NCBI GenBank assembly: GCA_003339415.1
Contig: PDHQ01000099.1
Location: 16,334-80,333, forward strand
DNA length: 64,000 nt
Direction of reading: 5' to 3'
Origin: Ophiocordyceps camponoti-saundersi (nom. inval.)
Taxonomy: Eukaryota; Ascomycota; Sordariomycetes; Hypocreales; Ophiocordycipitaceae
The position numbers and the translations under genes were made by a program. A model generated the notes under the pieces. That model did not search any database, was not told where the DNA came from, and saw only the letters and a list, made by a program, of their open reading frames with translations. Positions 1-12,267 of the stretch are shown piece after piece; within the stretch, counting starts at the first letter, position 1; each line of letters begins with the position of its first letter.

Positions 1-1494
1 GAAGATCACCTAGGAGGCGCTTGGTCGCCGGCATGGATACTGATACTGCAAAGAGCCAGCCCTCACCCTCCTTGTCTCCACGTGCTGTCCGGCCGAGACG
101 GTGAATGTACGACTCACGGTCTCGGGGCGTGTCGACCTGTATCACATGGCTGACGTTGGGGAAATCCATGCCACGAGCAGTGACGTCGGAAGAGAAAAGC
201 ACTGCGCAACCGGCATTGCGGAAGGCATCGGCTGCCCTGGTTCGAGACGCTTGGTGGAGCTTAGAGTGAATGGAAAAGGTGGAAGCCTTCAAGAGTCCTG
301 CCCTCCGCCTGTGGTAGCCAAGGTCCGAAGCGAGCTCGACCAAAGCCGTCGTGTTGAAGTAAACGATTGCTTTAAAAGGTATCTTGCGCTGACCCTGTCT
401 GAAAGCCTCGATTTCCCTGTCGATCAGTTCGAACAGCGCAGGATACACGTTGGCCCAAGAGTGTATAGCAACGATGTTCTGGGGAACTCGCTCGTGCGTC
501 AGAGACTCGTTCTGACCGATGGTCTGCACGAACTGGAAATCATCCGGTCGAATCATCTGGCGAGCCAGCCTGATGACGTTGTCGGGTATCGTGGCTGAGA
601 CCAGCATCGTCTGACGGACTTTCTCCCGGGGAGATGGGAGGTAGCTTGTAATTTCAGTAAGTTCCTGCTCAAAGCCGACATCGAGCATGCGATCAGCTTC
701 GTCGAGAACAAGAGCGGCGAGCTTGGGTGCGTCAATGCCGGAAAGGGTATCTCTAAGAAGGTCGTTGAGACGTCCAGGAGTGGCAACCAAAAGATGGCAG
801 CCCTGTTTCTGGGTCTGTCGTAGCATAGCTTGTTTCTGAGTACCTCCCACAGCGGACTGAACGACCAGACCGGTATTCCGAGTGAGGCGGCGGGCCTCCG
901 TGGCAATTTGCTCAGCCAACTCTCGAGTGGGCGAGAGGACGATACCACGGATATCGTTAGATTTGGCAGTTCCGAACGAGGACCGCGTGGCCAACTTGGG
1001 ATCCTCTACAATCATGCGCTGCAGTAGAGGTAACAAAAAGGCGAGCGTTTTGCCGGTACCAGTCTTGGCCTGTGCAACGCTGTATATGATAATGAGCTTT
1101 GCAATCGGCAATCGGAGGAAATGAAAAGGACTCACACGTCGGTGCCCTTCAAAGCAACCGGGATCGTCTTGGCCTGAACAGGCGTCATATTTTGGTAGTT
1201 CATATCGCGAGTGACGGCAGTCAACAAGTTGGGATGAACTCCCAGTTCAGCGAGCTGGCCGAACTGAGTGATTTCTCCCGATTCACCACGCTGAACATCG
1301 CGGCCATCGGCTGCGGCCGCTTCACTACTGTAGAAGCGATACGCAAACGGCGTGCTCTTGACCGCCATCGAAGCATTGCAGTGACACAATGATGCTGCAG
1401 AGCGCATCACCGGTCGAGTGCGAAGAAGAACCGAGGCCGAGGCGGCTCCAGAAGCCGCCTGGCTGGCGCAGCGTCGAAAGCCGTGCCTGAGCAT
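1..1494 (-). CDS. mss116: Mitochondrial DEAD-box ATP-dependent RNA helicase (MSS116-like), 3' end beyond window
   Basis: An RNA helicase of the DEAD-box family, probably acting in the mitochondrial matrix on group I/II intron splicing and translation, as Mss116 does in yeast. Exon 1 is 1494-1136, an intron with GTGAGT donor covers 1135-1080, and exon 2 runs from 1079 off the left edge. Motifs in order: Q motif (MTPVQAKTIP), motif I (AKTGTGKT, formed across the splice), Ia (SPTRELAEQ), Ib (TPGRL), II (DEAD), III (SAT), V (ARGMDFPNV) and VI (HRLGRTARG). The N-terminus is rich in Arg, Ser and Ala and lacks acidic residues, as expected of a mitochondrial presequence. The start is the first ATG of that presequence. 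The C-terminal tail after motif VI is missing because the window ends. Family assignment is firm; the exact orthologue is inferred. Confidence 0.88.
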
Positions 1495-2540
1495 GATGAT
1501 GAGGATTTGAGCGTGATTGTGTATGTATGAGAGGTGAAAGAGAACAAGGGCTATGAGATGAATGGGGATATAGACTGCTGCGGACTCTGAGGCGAGATAC
1601 AGGGGGGAATTGGCCGACAGCAGTAGAGAAGGCCCTTCACCTGTAGGGGGAGAAGAGAGAGGAAGAGGCGGCGAGAAAAAAATTCACTGATATGAAGATT
1701 TTCTCTCTGCGCAGAAAAAAAGTCGGTCCCTTATCAGAGTCAGGCCTTTCCCTTTTAGGGATAGTCCATAGGATCGGACCGGAACTTTCCTTTGCCGTGA
1801 CTTGCAGGTGGAGAAGCAGTGATCACCTCATCATCGACTCTTATACCTCGGTCAGGCTCATACGTACATACAGCCAGCCAGCTTCGAGTCTTGTGTGTGA
1901 CGGCTCCAAGGGGGTATAAATCAGGGGCTTTACGGCCTCGTTGATCTTTTCATTCGTATTCGTCCGAATATACTCAATAAGCAGGTACCCAGGTTAGTGT
2001 GTGGGTGTCACGCGGGTAGTAGGTAGCTGAGATGATGGATGCGTGATGGGTGGTGGTGGTGGCGGTGGGTTACCGTGCATTCGCATCTCTCAGGTCCGCT
2101 ACGACGAAACAAACACGACAAAGACGCGGAGTCTTTCGATACAACTAGCGTTACGCCCTGGGGTGTCGGCCGAGGGAGGGCTGAGAACCTTTATCCAGGG
2201 CTGCTTTGCCTTGCCTTGAACGTAGCAGTTGTCAAAGAGGTGACCACCGTCACTCTCCCTCGTTCAAGTAGAACTTCAGACCCTCGGTACTTCATACGAT
2301 GCCATCTGATTAAACCGTACAGACCGAAGAGAGGATAAAGCTAGGATTTATTATCCCATCAACTCCACGCTGACTTCCGATCCAACCTCAGCATGCATGA
2401 CTTACTTATGTCAAGCAATGCCGTATGCCATTATACTCACAATACAAACAAACCCTTGGCCTTGGACATCCGTATCCCCCTCGAAAGCATTGTTTACTCC
2501 CCAAACACCGTCTCGCCATGCAAAAAATGTCTATAAGGCA
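1495..2540. other. Intergenic: helicase promoter and INCENP 3' flank
   Basis: About 1 kb between the start of the helicase gene and the stop codon of INCENP, both on the minus strand. It must hold the helicase promoter and the INCENP 3' UTR. Only short, unsupported open stretches are present, and I see no RNA gene or clear repeat. Confidence 0.6.
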
Positions 2541-5500
2541 TCAAATCATTTCCCGGCTCATCTCATACGACCACCCCCCCTCCCTGCGTAGCTTGTCGCG
2601 AGCGGCAAGGTCTCGTCTGATGTCCTCCTCCGTCAGTCGATCGGCGCCCGTCCAGTTCGCGCTCGACGTCCTGGCCCGGAACTTGTGCCACCTCTCCTTG
2701 CTCTTGTTGAAGACTTCCTCCATATTCAGAGGCGCCGGAGGGCCAAAGATCTGCGAAGGGTCCATAGTCTCCTGCCGCATCAGCGCTCGACGAAGATCCG
2801 GCGAATCGGCCCAGGCAGCCACGTTCAAGCCATTTCCTTCGTCGTCGTCGTCATCGTCGTCGTCGTCGGTCTGAATCTCCGGAAGTTCAATGGATTCCCC
2901 ATTTTGGAATCGCGGAGACGACCTGGCGGCAGACTTGGCGGCCGACTTGGCGCTGTGGTTCGCTCCAGGGCGCGCCGGGGTCTTGTAAGCTGCTCCGGCG
3001 TGGTTCGTATTGGGTGCGAACGGGATGCCGCCCTTTGAGATTTGCGCCATGTCTAGGGGATGCGCTGCCTTGGTCTGCCCGTGATGCTGTGCCGTCACTG
3101 TCGCCTTGAACAGGTCGCGACTGGCGCTATGAGACGCGTTCGTATACCCGTACATTGTTTTCGGGGCCAAGTCCTAGAGATTCGTGTTAGTCTTCTTCGG
3201 AAGCGCAAGCCGCTTGACACGAGGACTAACCTTCTTAAAGCCGCCAGACGGCCGCACGGGAGGCCCTTTAATGTTTCGCGAATGATCAATCTCGTCGTCG
3301 TCGTCGAACGTTTCACTGGTCCGCCGCCTTTTCGCGTCGTTGGCCTGGTACGAGAAGCCGCCTCGAGATGGAGGACGCTTGGCTTGGCCGTCATCACTCC
3401 GGTCGGCGCCCAAACCTCGCTTCACGCCAGACTTGGTCGTGCTGGACAGCAAGGTGTTTACCGGCCGAGTCTGTTCGTCCTGCGAGCGATGCAAGGTCGA
3501 CGCGACCCGGGATTGCTGCCGAGCCGCCTCTCCCCTGATTGTAGAAGTCGACTTCTCCTGAGCTTCAGCCGGTCCGTTTGGCTGCGATCGCGGAGCAGGC
3601 GGGGGCGCCCGAGTTTGCTTGGCCTTTTCGAGAACAGCCCTTCTGTCCGCAGGCGTCTTCCCCTCCGCCACCAGCTCAGAGCCGCGTTGTTTCTGTCGGT
3701 CGGCCTCTTGGCGGCGGAGTCGCTCTTGTTTCCGCTGGTCTTCTTCGGTTCGTTTTCGCTCCATCTCAGCTCTGGCCTCTCGCCGCCGCTGAGCCTCACG
3801 TTCTTCATGCTCTTTCTTCTTGGTAGCCATATCCATCGTTCGGGGTCGGCTGACAGAGGAGGGAGCTCTCAGGCTCGACGTCGACGATTTTCCATGGAGA
3901 GATGCCTTGCTGGACTTGCCGAGGAGCCGGTTCTGCGACTGCAAGCCGGAGGATCCTGCTGCATCGTGGGAGACAGTAGAGAGCCTGTTGGTAGTGTGTA
4001 GTTGGGAATGCTGTGATCCTGTGTTAACCCTGATGACCGTCGGGGCTTGCTTGGCTTTAGCCAAAGCCTCCTTTGCCGGACGAACGGGACGCTTGGTCTC
4101 CTTGTTTCGACTGGCTTGGCCAGGTCCGATGGACTGAGGAGCCGATGATTGTTGCGGCTGAACCGGCGGAGCGTCATCCATCTCGACATCATCGTTCTGC
4201 TCGCTCTCGACTGCCTTGGCACGGCGGGGGCTGCTCCGGGTCGGCTTGGGCGCCTCCTTATTCGCGACCTTTTCCTCCGCCCTCTTGGACGAAATCTGCC
4301 TCTCCATGGCCGCAATCCGCTCCTGCTCCCTGCTGTATACAAGTGCCTTCTCTCGCTCCCTTTCACGGGCCTTCTCGAGCTTATCGTTCTGCGCCTCCAT
4401 TCGCTTCGCCTCTTTTTCGCGGCGCTTCTCTTCCTTCTCCCGCTCCGCCGACGCCCTCGTCCGTCGAGCGATAGGCCGCCCTGGGCTGCCAGGCTGTTCA
4501 TCCTGACTATGGTAATCTGGTAATTCATCGTGAGGCTTGGAGACGACCGACTCTGTTGACGTCGTTGCGTGAAGTACAGGACGAACGGCAGCCGGTGACA
4601 TGATTGATGACTTGCCCTCTGCGCTGACGGCAGCACTGCTCGCCAGGAGGCCTCTGGAGCTCTTCAGGATCGATGAGAGCTTGTTCTTGACCTGCTTCAG
4701 GGGGCTGTCCCGAAAGGTTCGAGAAGGTGACTTGGCCGGCGTGTATAGTCTAGCCGTCTCTGCATCCCGCATTTCGGGGTTAGAGATAGACGCAGCAAGT
4801 TGGAGAGACTGCTGGTCGGCATCCAGGGCTGGCTGCGTCTCAGCAACGGCCTCGTCCGAAGCCGTATCCGTATGCTCCGTAAATTTGGAGACCACTTGTA
4901 CGGCAACGGTGTCTTTCGCATTTTCGTCTGCCTTGCGTTCTGGGGCCACAAAATCCTGCTGCCCGATGGTGCCTTTGCCCTGTATGGCCTCCATGACATC
5001 TGCGGAATGGCTTTTGGAGAAAACCGATGTTGCCTTGGCCGTGCCAGCCACGCTCGCTGGTGGCTCAATCCATTCATCGTCATCACCGTCATCGTCGGGA
5101 TCCGGGAATGCCCCCGGAGTCGATTGCATTGCCGTGTTTTCCTTAAGAGACGCGGCCTTCGTCGCCGTGAATTTGTGCTGCTGCAACGGCTGTGCACTCG
5201 ACTGGCCAAGCAAGTTAATCTGGTCCTGAAGTCTCTGCGTATACGTCTTGGTATGGTTGAGCGGAACGTTGCTCTGCTCATCGGCAGCCTTGGCCGAATG
5301 ATCACCATCCGTGCCCGTCTCATCGCCGGTTGTCATCTCGTCCTCATCAGCTTTGGTGAGGTTTCCGAGGCTCTTTCCCCCAGTGGGCCTGTTGTAGTAG
5401 CTTGTCCGAATGTTATCCAGATGGCTTGTTCTAGAAGCGCGAGTTCCGATGCTAATCTTCTTGCCTGCCGTGAGCGGTTCGCGGGCTGGCAAAGAAGCGA

Positions 5501-6486
5501 AAGTCAAGCTGCTCTTTCGGACCATGGGTCTGATCGGGCTGGAACCATCTGACGGCGAACGAGCATCATCCGACGCCTGCTCTGCTTGTGATGCTTGCGC
5601 TTCGGTTGATTGAGTTTGAGATTCTGCTTCCTTTTCCGAAGCGCTTGGATCAGGTTGAGACTCAAGAGGGGATGGAAGAGGGGCGTTCATTTTATCATCG
5701 CTTCCTTGCCGGTTTACTTGAGTGTCGTCTGAACAGGGCATCTCCTCGTTCTCTTCGGAATTCGCGGGGGATTCTTCTGCGGGCTCTGCTTCATCTTGAG
5801 GTTCGGACGGAGCGGCACGATGCGGACTTTTATGAGATGGTATAATCGCCGGTGTGCGGGGATGCGCTTCGCCGCGCAGCTGTTGCTGGGAGTCTCCTGG
5901 CCTCAAGTCATGCTGAGCATCCAAAGAGGCGACCTCTTGGCTGCCAAAGTACCCAGAGTCTTGAATCAGCGGCAGAGGAATCGACTGCTTTGCCGGGGAA
6001 GCCGTTTTCCGAGATAGGAGGAGCCTGGCGGGACTCCGCGGAATCCCGGTCTCTCTTGTCGGACTCGCGAGAGTCAACGGCTCCTTTGGCTTTGCAGAAA
6101 ACACGTCGGACAGAGGCTTCCGCTTGTTAATTCTCCATCCGATTATACGGCCATGAGAGCCACTCACAACGCGTTCCAGCTCGTTCGGTTTGCGGCCAGT
6201 TCTTGGTGTCTTTCCGCGAAGTTTCCCAGGAGTTTTGAAGGTCTCGGCGAGGTTTCTGCACACCAATCAGTAAAGGAACGCCATAGTAAAGGAAGTAAAG
6301 CTGTCGTTACGTTTCATTCTCGTCAAAGATACCAGCCATATGCTCATTGAGCCAATCCAACTCGTTTCTCGCAGAGTAGGAGAACTCTTCGACCTCAGAG
6401 TTGACGATCTTCCGGGCGAAGGATCGCTCGTCAGCGATCCAGGAGGCGCTGCCAACCTGCGACCGCGGTCCTCTCATTGCTGCCAT
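2541..6486 (-). CDS. sli15: INCENP / Sli15, chromosomal passenger complex scaffold
   Basis: Scaffold that binds and activates Aurora B (Ipl1/Ark1) and, through its N-terminus, Survivin/Borealin at centromeres. Exons are 6486-6311, 6255-3231 and 3173-2541, giving 1277 residues. Introns of 55 and 57 nt have GTAACG and GTTAGT donors, the second with a perfect ACTAAC branch site. The N-terminal CEN-box-like segment (FARKIVNSEVEEF... to about residue 58) lies in exon 1. Two highly charged, probably single-alpha-helix stretches lie near residues 657-725 and 865-940. The IN-box is at about 1185-1262 and contains the RTSSANW motif, the TSS phosphorylated by Aurora B in other species. A run of nine Asp precedes the IN-box. 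The start is the ATG that gives MAAMRGPR; no better ATG lies upstream in the exon. Confidence 0.92.
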
Positions 6487-6834
6487 GGCTGCCTGGCTCT
6501 TCGCGGCGTCTCGATAGGATGGCCTTTGTCCGTATATGAGATACCATAAGAGCTCCAAGAGAGTGAGGTTTCAAGGCAAGGAATAAACAGTGACTGGACT
6601 TGAAGATGGCTGAGTGAAAGCATTTGTTTTGGTAGCTCCCGATCCGGGTTAGCGCCTTGGTGCGCGTTGGCGTTCCAGGGGAAGGGGCGGGGAGGCCGTG
6701 ACGGAGAATTCACGTGACTAATCTGACTTGTCGATAAGCTGCGCATTTGTTTACTTTGACTGGCGCGTCTCGCCGGACAACCATCGTCGTCATCGTCGTT
6801 GTCGTCGCCAGCACAAGCGAGCGCAATCGTCATC
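6487..6834. promoter_or_regulatory. Shared divergent promoter of INCENP and SMC2
   Basis: The two start codons face away from each other and are 348 bp apart, so both promoters and both 5' UTRs lie here. A GTCGTC/ATCGTCG-rich stretch sits just before the SMC2 start. No TATA box is evident. Co-regulation is an inference from the arrangement. Confidence 0.7.
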
Positions 6835-9800
6835 ATGAGGGTGGTGGAAGTCATCATCGACGTATGTTTCCGAGTCTCGACGACTGCCTTTTGAAAGAGT
6901 CGCTAACCTGTTCTCAGGGCTTCAAGTCGTATGCTGTGCGCACCGTCATATCGGGATGGTAGGCCTGGCGCAAAGCCTATTCTTCCGTCCAAACATGACT
7001 GACGAAAGCAGGGATGAAAGCTTCAACTCTATCACCGGCCTCAATGGCAGCGGAAAGTCCAACATTCTCGACTCTATCTGCTTCGTCCTCGGCATCACCA
7101 ACATGTCGACTGTGCGAGCGCAAAACCTACAAGTAAGATTCTCTGCGCGCGCGTCAAGGTTTACCTGGGTCTGACGAGTCGCAGGATCTGATATACAAAC
7201 GTGGTCAAGCCGGCGTGACGAAAGCCAGCGTGACAATCGTCTTCGACAATCGCGACAAGAAGAAGTCACCAATCGGGTTCGAAGAGTATGCGACAATCAG
7301 CGTCACTCGCCAGATCGTCCTCGGTGGCACGTCCAAGTACCTCATAAATGGTCATCGAGCGCAGCAGCAGACTGTCCAGAACCTTTTTCAGTCGGTGCAG
7401 TTGAACATCAACAATCCGAATTTCCTCATCATGCAGGGTCGCATCACCAAGGTTCTAAACATGAAGGCCGTGGAAATCTTGGCCATGATCGAAGAGGCAG
7501 CGGGAACTAGAATGTTTGAGGATCGAAGAGACAAGGCTCTTAAGACGATGGCCAAGAAGGAGCTGAAGCTACAGGAGCTGAGAGAGCTTCTCAAGGACGA
7601 AATCGAGCCCAAGCTGGAAAAGCTCCGGACCGAAAAGAGGGCTTTTCTCGACTTCCAACAGACGCAAAACGATCTCGAGCGCCTGACGAGGCTCGTCGTC
7701 GCATACGACTACGTCAGGTGTCAGGAGAAGTTGAAGCAGTCTGCAGCAGACCTTGAGGGCAAGAAGCAGCGACAGAAAGACCTGGAGAGCTCAGCGACGC
7801 GCCTCCGAAGCGAAATCTCCCATCTGGAGGAAGACATTGGAAAGGTGCGAGCCGAACGCGACAAGGAGCTCAAGAAAGGTGGTAAAGCCCAAGCGTTGGA
7901 GGATGCAGTTAAGAAGCATGCCAACGAGCTCGTGCGCCTTGCCACCGTCCTGGATCTCAAGAACACGAGTCTGGCAGAGGAGACGGAGAAGAAGGCGGCG
8001 GTGAAAGAGACAGTATCGGAGCTGGAAGCATTGCTAAAAGTGAAGACGGCCGCTTTCGAGAACGCACAATCCACTTACAACGCGGCCAAGGAAGATCTGG
8101 CAAAGCAAAGCCAGGACGTCGAGTCAAAGGAAGAACTACTGCAGACGCTACAGACCGGTGTCGCGTCCAAGAATGGTCAGGAGAACGGCTATCAAGGCCA
8201 GCTGCAGGACGCCCGGAATCGCGCCACGACGGCGGCGACGGAACAGGAGCAGGCCAAGATCAAAATCTCCCATCTTCAGAGCCGACTGAAGGAGGAGGAG
8301 CCTCGGGCAAAAAAGGCCAAGGAGCAGAACGCCGGCCTCTTACGCGATCTGGACGGCATGAGGTCACAAGCGCAAAGTCTGGAAAGCGAACTGAGGAAGC
8401 TCGGCCTCGACAAAGGTCAATGCGAAGAAGACATGTATAAGCATGAATCACTCCTTCAAGAAAAAGTCCGAGGTCTGCGGGAGGATGCGGATAAGCTCAA
8501 GCGTCAAGTCGCCAACATCGACTTCAACTACGCCGACCCAGTCCCTGACTTTGACCGATCCAAGGTCAAGGGTCTGGTCGCCCAGCTCTTCACTCTCGAC
8601 GAGAAGCACACTAGAGCAGGTACGGCGCTGGAGATTTGCGCCGGAGGGCGGCTATACAACGTTGTCGTCGACACGGAGGTGACGGGAACCCAGCTGTTGC
8701 AGAAGGGCAAGCTGAGGAAACGGGTGACAATCATTCCGCTCAACAAGATCGCAGCCTTCAAGGCTTCGGCGCAGACGGTGGCGACGGCGCAGAATATCGC
8801 CCCTGGAAAGGTCGACCTCGCCTTGTCTCTGGTCGGATACGACGACCAAGTGTCGGCCGCCATGGAGTACGTCTTTGGCAACACTCTGGTCTGTGCCGAT
8901 GCCGAGACGGCCAAGAGAGTCACCTTTGATCCCAGCGTGAGGATGAGAAGCATCACGCTTGAGGGAGACGCGTACGATCCTTCCGGCACCTTATCAGGGG
9001 GCAGCGCGCCAAACTCAAGCGGCGTCCTCGTCACCCTGCAGAAGCTCAACAGCATCACGAAGCAGCTGAACGAAACCGAGCAGTCTCTACGGGAAATTCA
9101 GATCAAGATTTCTCGAGATAAGTCCAAGCTGGACCAGGCCCGTCGCATCAGGCAAGACCTGGACCTGAAGACGCACGAGATCACGCTGGCCGAGGACCAA
9201 ATCAGCAACAACTCATCCTCGTCCATCATTCAAGAGGTAGAGAAGATGAAGGATACCATCATCGAGCTGCGAGAAAGCATCGAAGCTGCCAAAAAGCGTC
9301 AATCCGAAGCAAACGCCGACGTGAAGCAGATCGAAAAAGACATGAAGGAGTTCGACACCAACAAGGACGCCAAGCTGGTGCAGCTGGAGAAGTCGCTCAA
9401 CAAGGTCCGGGCGAAGCTCGACAAGGATTCGGCCGCCGTCAAGACACTTCAGAAGGAGCTTCAAGGCGCGCAACTCGACGTGGAGCAGGTCGGGGCCGAC
9501 CTCTCGGCGGCGCGGGATCAGCTTCAGGAGGCAGAGGTCGGCATCAGGGCACAGCAGCGGGACGTGGAGAGCCTGGCGAAGCAACAGGCAGAAGTCAACG
9601 AGACGCACGCATCGGTCGAGGCTCAACTGGACGAGGAGCGAGCCAAGCTACACCTCTTCGACGACGAACTCCGAGCGCTGGACGATGCGATCCGGTCCAA
9701 GAACGCCCGCATAGCCGAGGACGGGCTGGAAAGGCAGAAGCTGGGCCATCAGATGGAACGCTTCCACAAGGAGCAGCAGGCGGCGGCGGAAAACGTCAGC

Positions 9801-10609
9801 CGACTGGAGTCCGAACACGAATGGATAGAGGACGAGAAGGAAAAGTTCGGTAGGGCCTCGCCAGCCTACGACTTTCAGCGCCAGGACATAGGCGAGTGCA
9901 AAGCTACGCTGCGGAACTTGACGGAACGCTTCCAGGGAATGAGGAAGAAGATCAACCCCAAAGTTATGAACATGATTGACAGCGTCGAGAAGAAGGAGGT
10001 ATCGCTAAAGCACATGGTCAAGACGGTCATCCGAGACAAGCGCAAGATCGAGGAGACCATCGTCAGTCTCGACGACTACAAGAAGAAGGCTCTCCACAAG
10101 ACGTGGGAAAAGGTCAACGGAGACTTTGGCAACATCTTCTCTGAACTTCTCCCCGGAGGCAGCTTCGCTAAACTCGACCCTCCCGAGGGCAAGACCATTA
10201 GCGACGGTCTCGAGGTCAAGGTCTGTCTGGGCAAGGTCTGGAAGCAGAGTCTGACGGAGCTGAGCGGTGGACAAAGGTAAAGAAGAAGAAGAAGGAGAAG
10301 GAGAGGAAGAACTAAACGGACACACGCACTCACACCTCATACAGATCCCTCGTTGCCCTCTCGCTCATCATGGCGTTGTTGCAATTCAAGCCGGCACCCA
10401 TGTACATCCTCGACGAAGTCGACGCCGCCCTGGACCTTTCCCACACGCAAAACATCGGCCGACTGATCAAGACGCGCTTCAAGGGCTCGCAGTTTATCGT
10501 CGTCAGCCTCAAGGACGGCATGTTCCAGAACGCGAACCGCATCTTCCGCACGCGATTCAGCGAGGGAACCAGCATGGTCCAGGCCCTAACACCGGCGGAC
10601 CTGAAGTAG
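6835..10609 (+). CDS. smc2: Condensin subunit SMC2
   Basis: ATPase arm of condensin, which compacts mitotic chromosomes together with SMC4. Exons are 6835-6861, 6918-6958, 7012-7132, 7185-10276 and 10345-10609, giving 1181 residues, the usual SMC2 size. Small 5' exons and one long coiled-coil exon are typical of fungal SMC2. Walker A GLNGSGKS is at residues 32-39 and is split from the start codon by two introns. The Q-loop ([11 protein letters not shown]) follows. Two coiled-coil arms surround a hinge at about 508-671. The ABC signature (ELSGGQRSL) is interrupted by the last intron near residue 1093, and Walker B ([12 protein letters not shown]) is at about 1113-1124. The ATG is the only one that precedes the conserved IIDGFKSYA start. 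The gene is head-to-head with INCENP and tail-to-tail with the mARC-like gene. Confidence 0.96.
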
Positions 10610-10764
10610 GTATGATTTGATGACACGCATGCACGGGTGAGGAGCGAGATTGGGGGAGGGGGGGCCATGTTCGGAGTTGCCGGGTCAAAAGTTTCCTGCT
10701 ACGGCTTGATGTCCTGTGAAATGTTTGCTTTTTTGTACGTTACGGGTTGCTTGTGTCGTTGATA

Positions 10765-12267
10765 TCACGGTGCCGTCTTTTGCTTGTTGTCCTCGGCCTG
10801 TTCTACAGGTTCGATCCATTGATAGAAGTGTGAGCCCCGTTGCTGCGGTTCGACCTCCATGCCCACTTCGAGAACCGACTGAAGTTGCTCGGCCTTTTCG
10901 GACTCGGGAAACAGCGGACAGAGTTGCATGCCGAGACAGCCCATCTTGGGCGCGCCGGCATCGACCTCGCGGTATTTCCGGATGGCGCGGTCCGGCTCGA
11001 CCTTGTGACGGATGCCGGTTGCAGGGTCGACGTTGGGCAGTTTGCAACGTACGGTGCGGCAGGAGACGTCAAAGACGCTGGACAAACTGGCCCCCTGACG
11101 TCCCTTGAAGCGGACCGATTTCCAGTCATCCTCGTCGTAGGCTTCCGCCCCAGAGACTGCGGGAGAGAAAAGAAGAGGTTAGGAGAAACCAAAGACATGA
11201 TAAGAAGGGGTGGCGTACTGATGATGTTGCCTCTGAATCTCTGCGCGTCCAGGCGCTGAATGGATTCGTCCTTTTGAATTTTCGTCTCCAGGTCACGAAT
11301 GCTGTTGAGGTTCAACAGGTGTAAAGGGTACTGAGCGAATCATCATCAGCGGGTTACTGAGGGAGCTTGCGAGTACAGCGTTGGACTTAAGACAACGTAC
11401 CGCGTCGTGGAAGTCGATGATGGGCTGATATCCCAGCTCGTCTTTGGGCGGCGCGCAACGAAAGACCTCTCTCTGCTTGGTGGGATCCATGCGGAAGATG
11501 GCCAGACGGTGCTTCACGCCGAGATAGCGAGCGAGCTCGACAGGCAACTCCCGCTCCATGTTCAGAGCATGCGGCGTATCTTTCCAGATCTTGACGGCAG
11601 CGTGCTCATATCCCAGGGCGGTAATATCTGTGGTGGACGGGAAATCAAGAGGCAGCAGAAACTCCTTTTCTGGAAAGGCACGCAAGCCACGGCTCAGCTT
11701 GGCTATCAGCAGCTGTACCAACCGTCTCAAGCGGCCGCCATCAGACCAAGGGAATCGAACGAGGAGGAAAGATTCCTTCACCGGCCCAAGCTGTCTGCTC
11801 TTCTTGGTCGAGTCGGGAAGCCAGACGTCAACCTTGACATTGGCCATCAGCGGCATCTGTCTCAACGTCAAAACTTCCCAGGCTCCATCGGCGTCTCCTG
11901 CCGTTGCCGGCTTCCACTGCGCCAGGGCGAAGATGCGGTCATGCTCCAGGCCGGTGGGAATCACCGTCGCCCGCTGGAGCTCAACGCCGCGACATGACTT
12001 GATGGGGTAGATGAATAGGCTCTGTATCGTAGCCGGTTGGTCGGCTTTTGGCTTGTGGTCGGCTGAATACTGCGTCCTCAGGTTGGTCTTGTGAGGGCGT
12101 ATGCCAAGCTTGCTGTGTGTCTGACGCAGGACGTCGCTCCGCTCGACGGGGATTGGGGGAAAGATGATGAAGATGGGGAGGACGAAGACGACGAGGGTTA
12201 CGACCAGGGCGAAGACGGCGCCTGGAGACGATACCAACTGCGCCAGAGCTCCCCTGTCAACGTCCAT
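10765..12267 (-). CDS. Membrane-anchored MOSC-domain protein, mARC-like molybdenum enzyme
   Basis: Probable molybdenum-cofactor enzyme of the mARC family (reduction of N-hydroxylated substrates with cytochrome b5 partners), likely on the outer mitochondrial or ER membrane. Exons are 12267-11401, 11330-11219 and 11156-10765, giving 456 residues. Residues about 12-37 are a single hydrophobic membrane segment. The MOSC N-terminal barrel begins at FIYPIKSCRGVEL, and the MOSC domain proper carries SGAEAYDEDDW and RCKLPNVDPATG. The Cys in the latter (about residue 364) lines up with the residue that coordinates molybdenum in human mARC. Introns carry GTACGT/GTACGC donors. Only about 155 bp separate its stop from that of SMC2, so the 3' UTRs probably overlap. 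Family is firm; substrate is unknown. Confidence 0.88.

Noticed and set aside
3060..4001. 313-codon open frame on the plus strand
   Set aside because: It is antisense to the INCENP coding exon. Its Arg/Ser/Leu-rich product reflects the reverse complement of Lys/Glu codons, and it has no domain.
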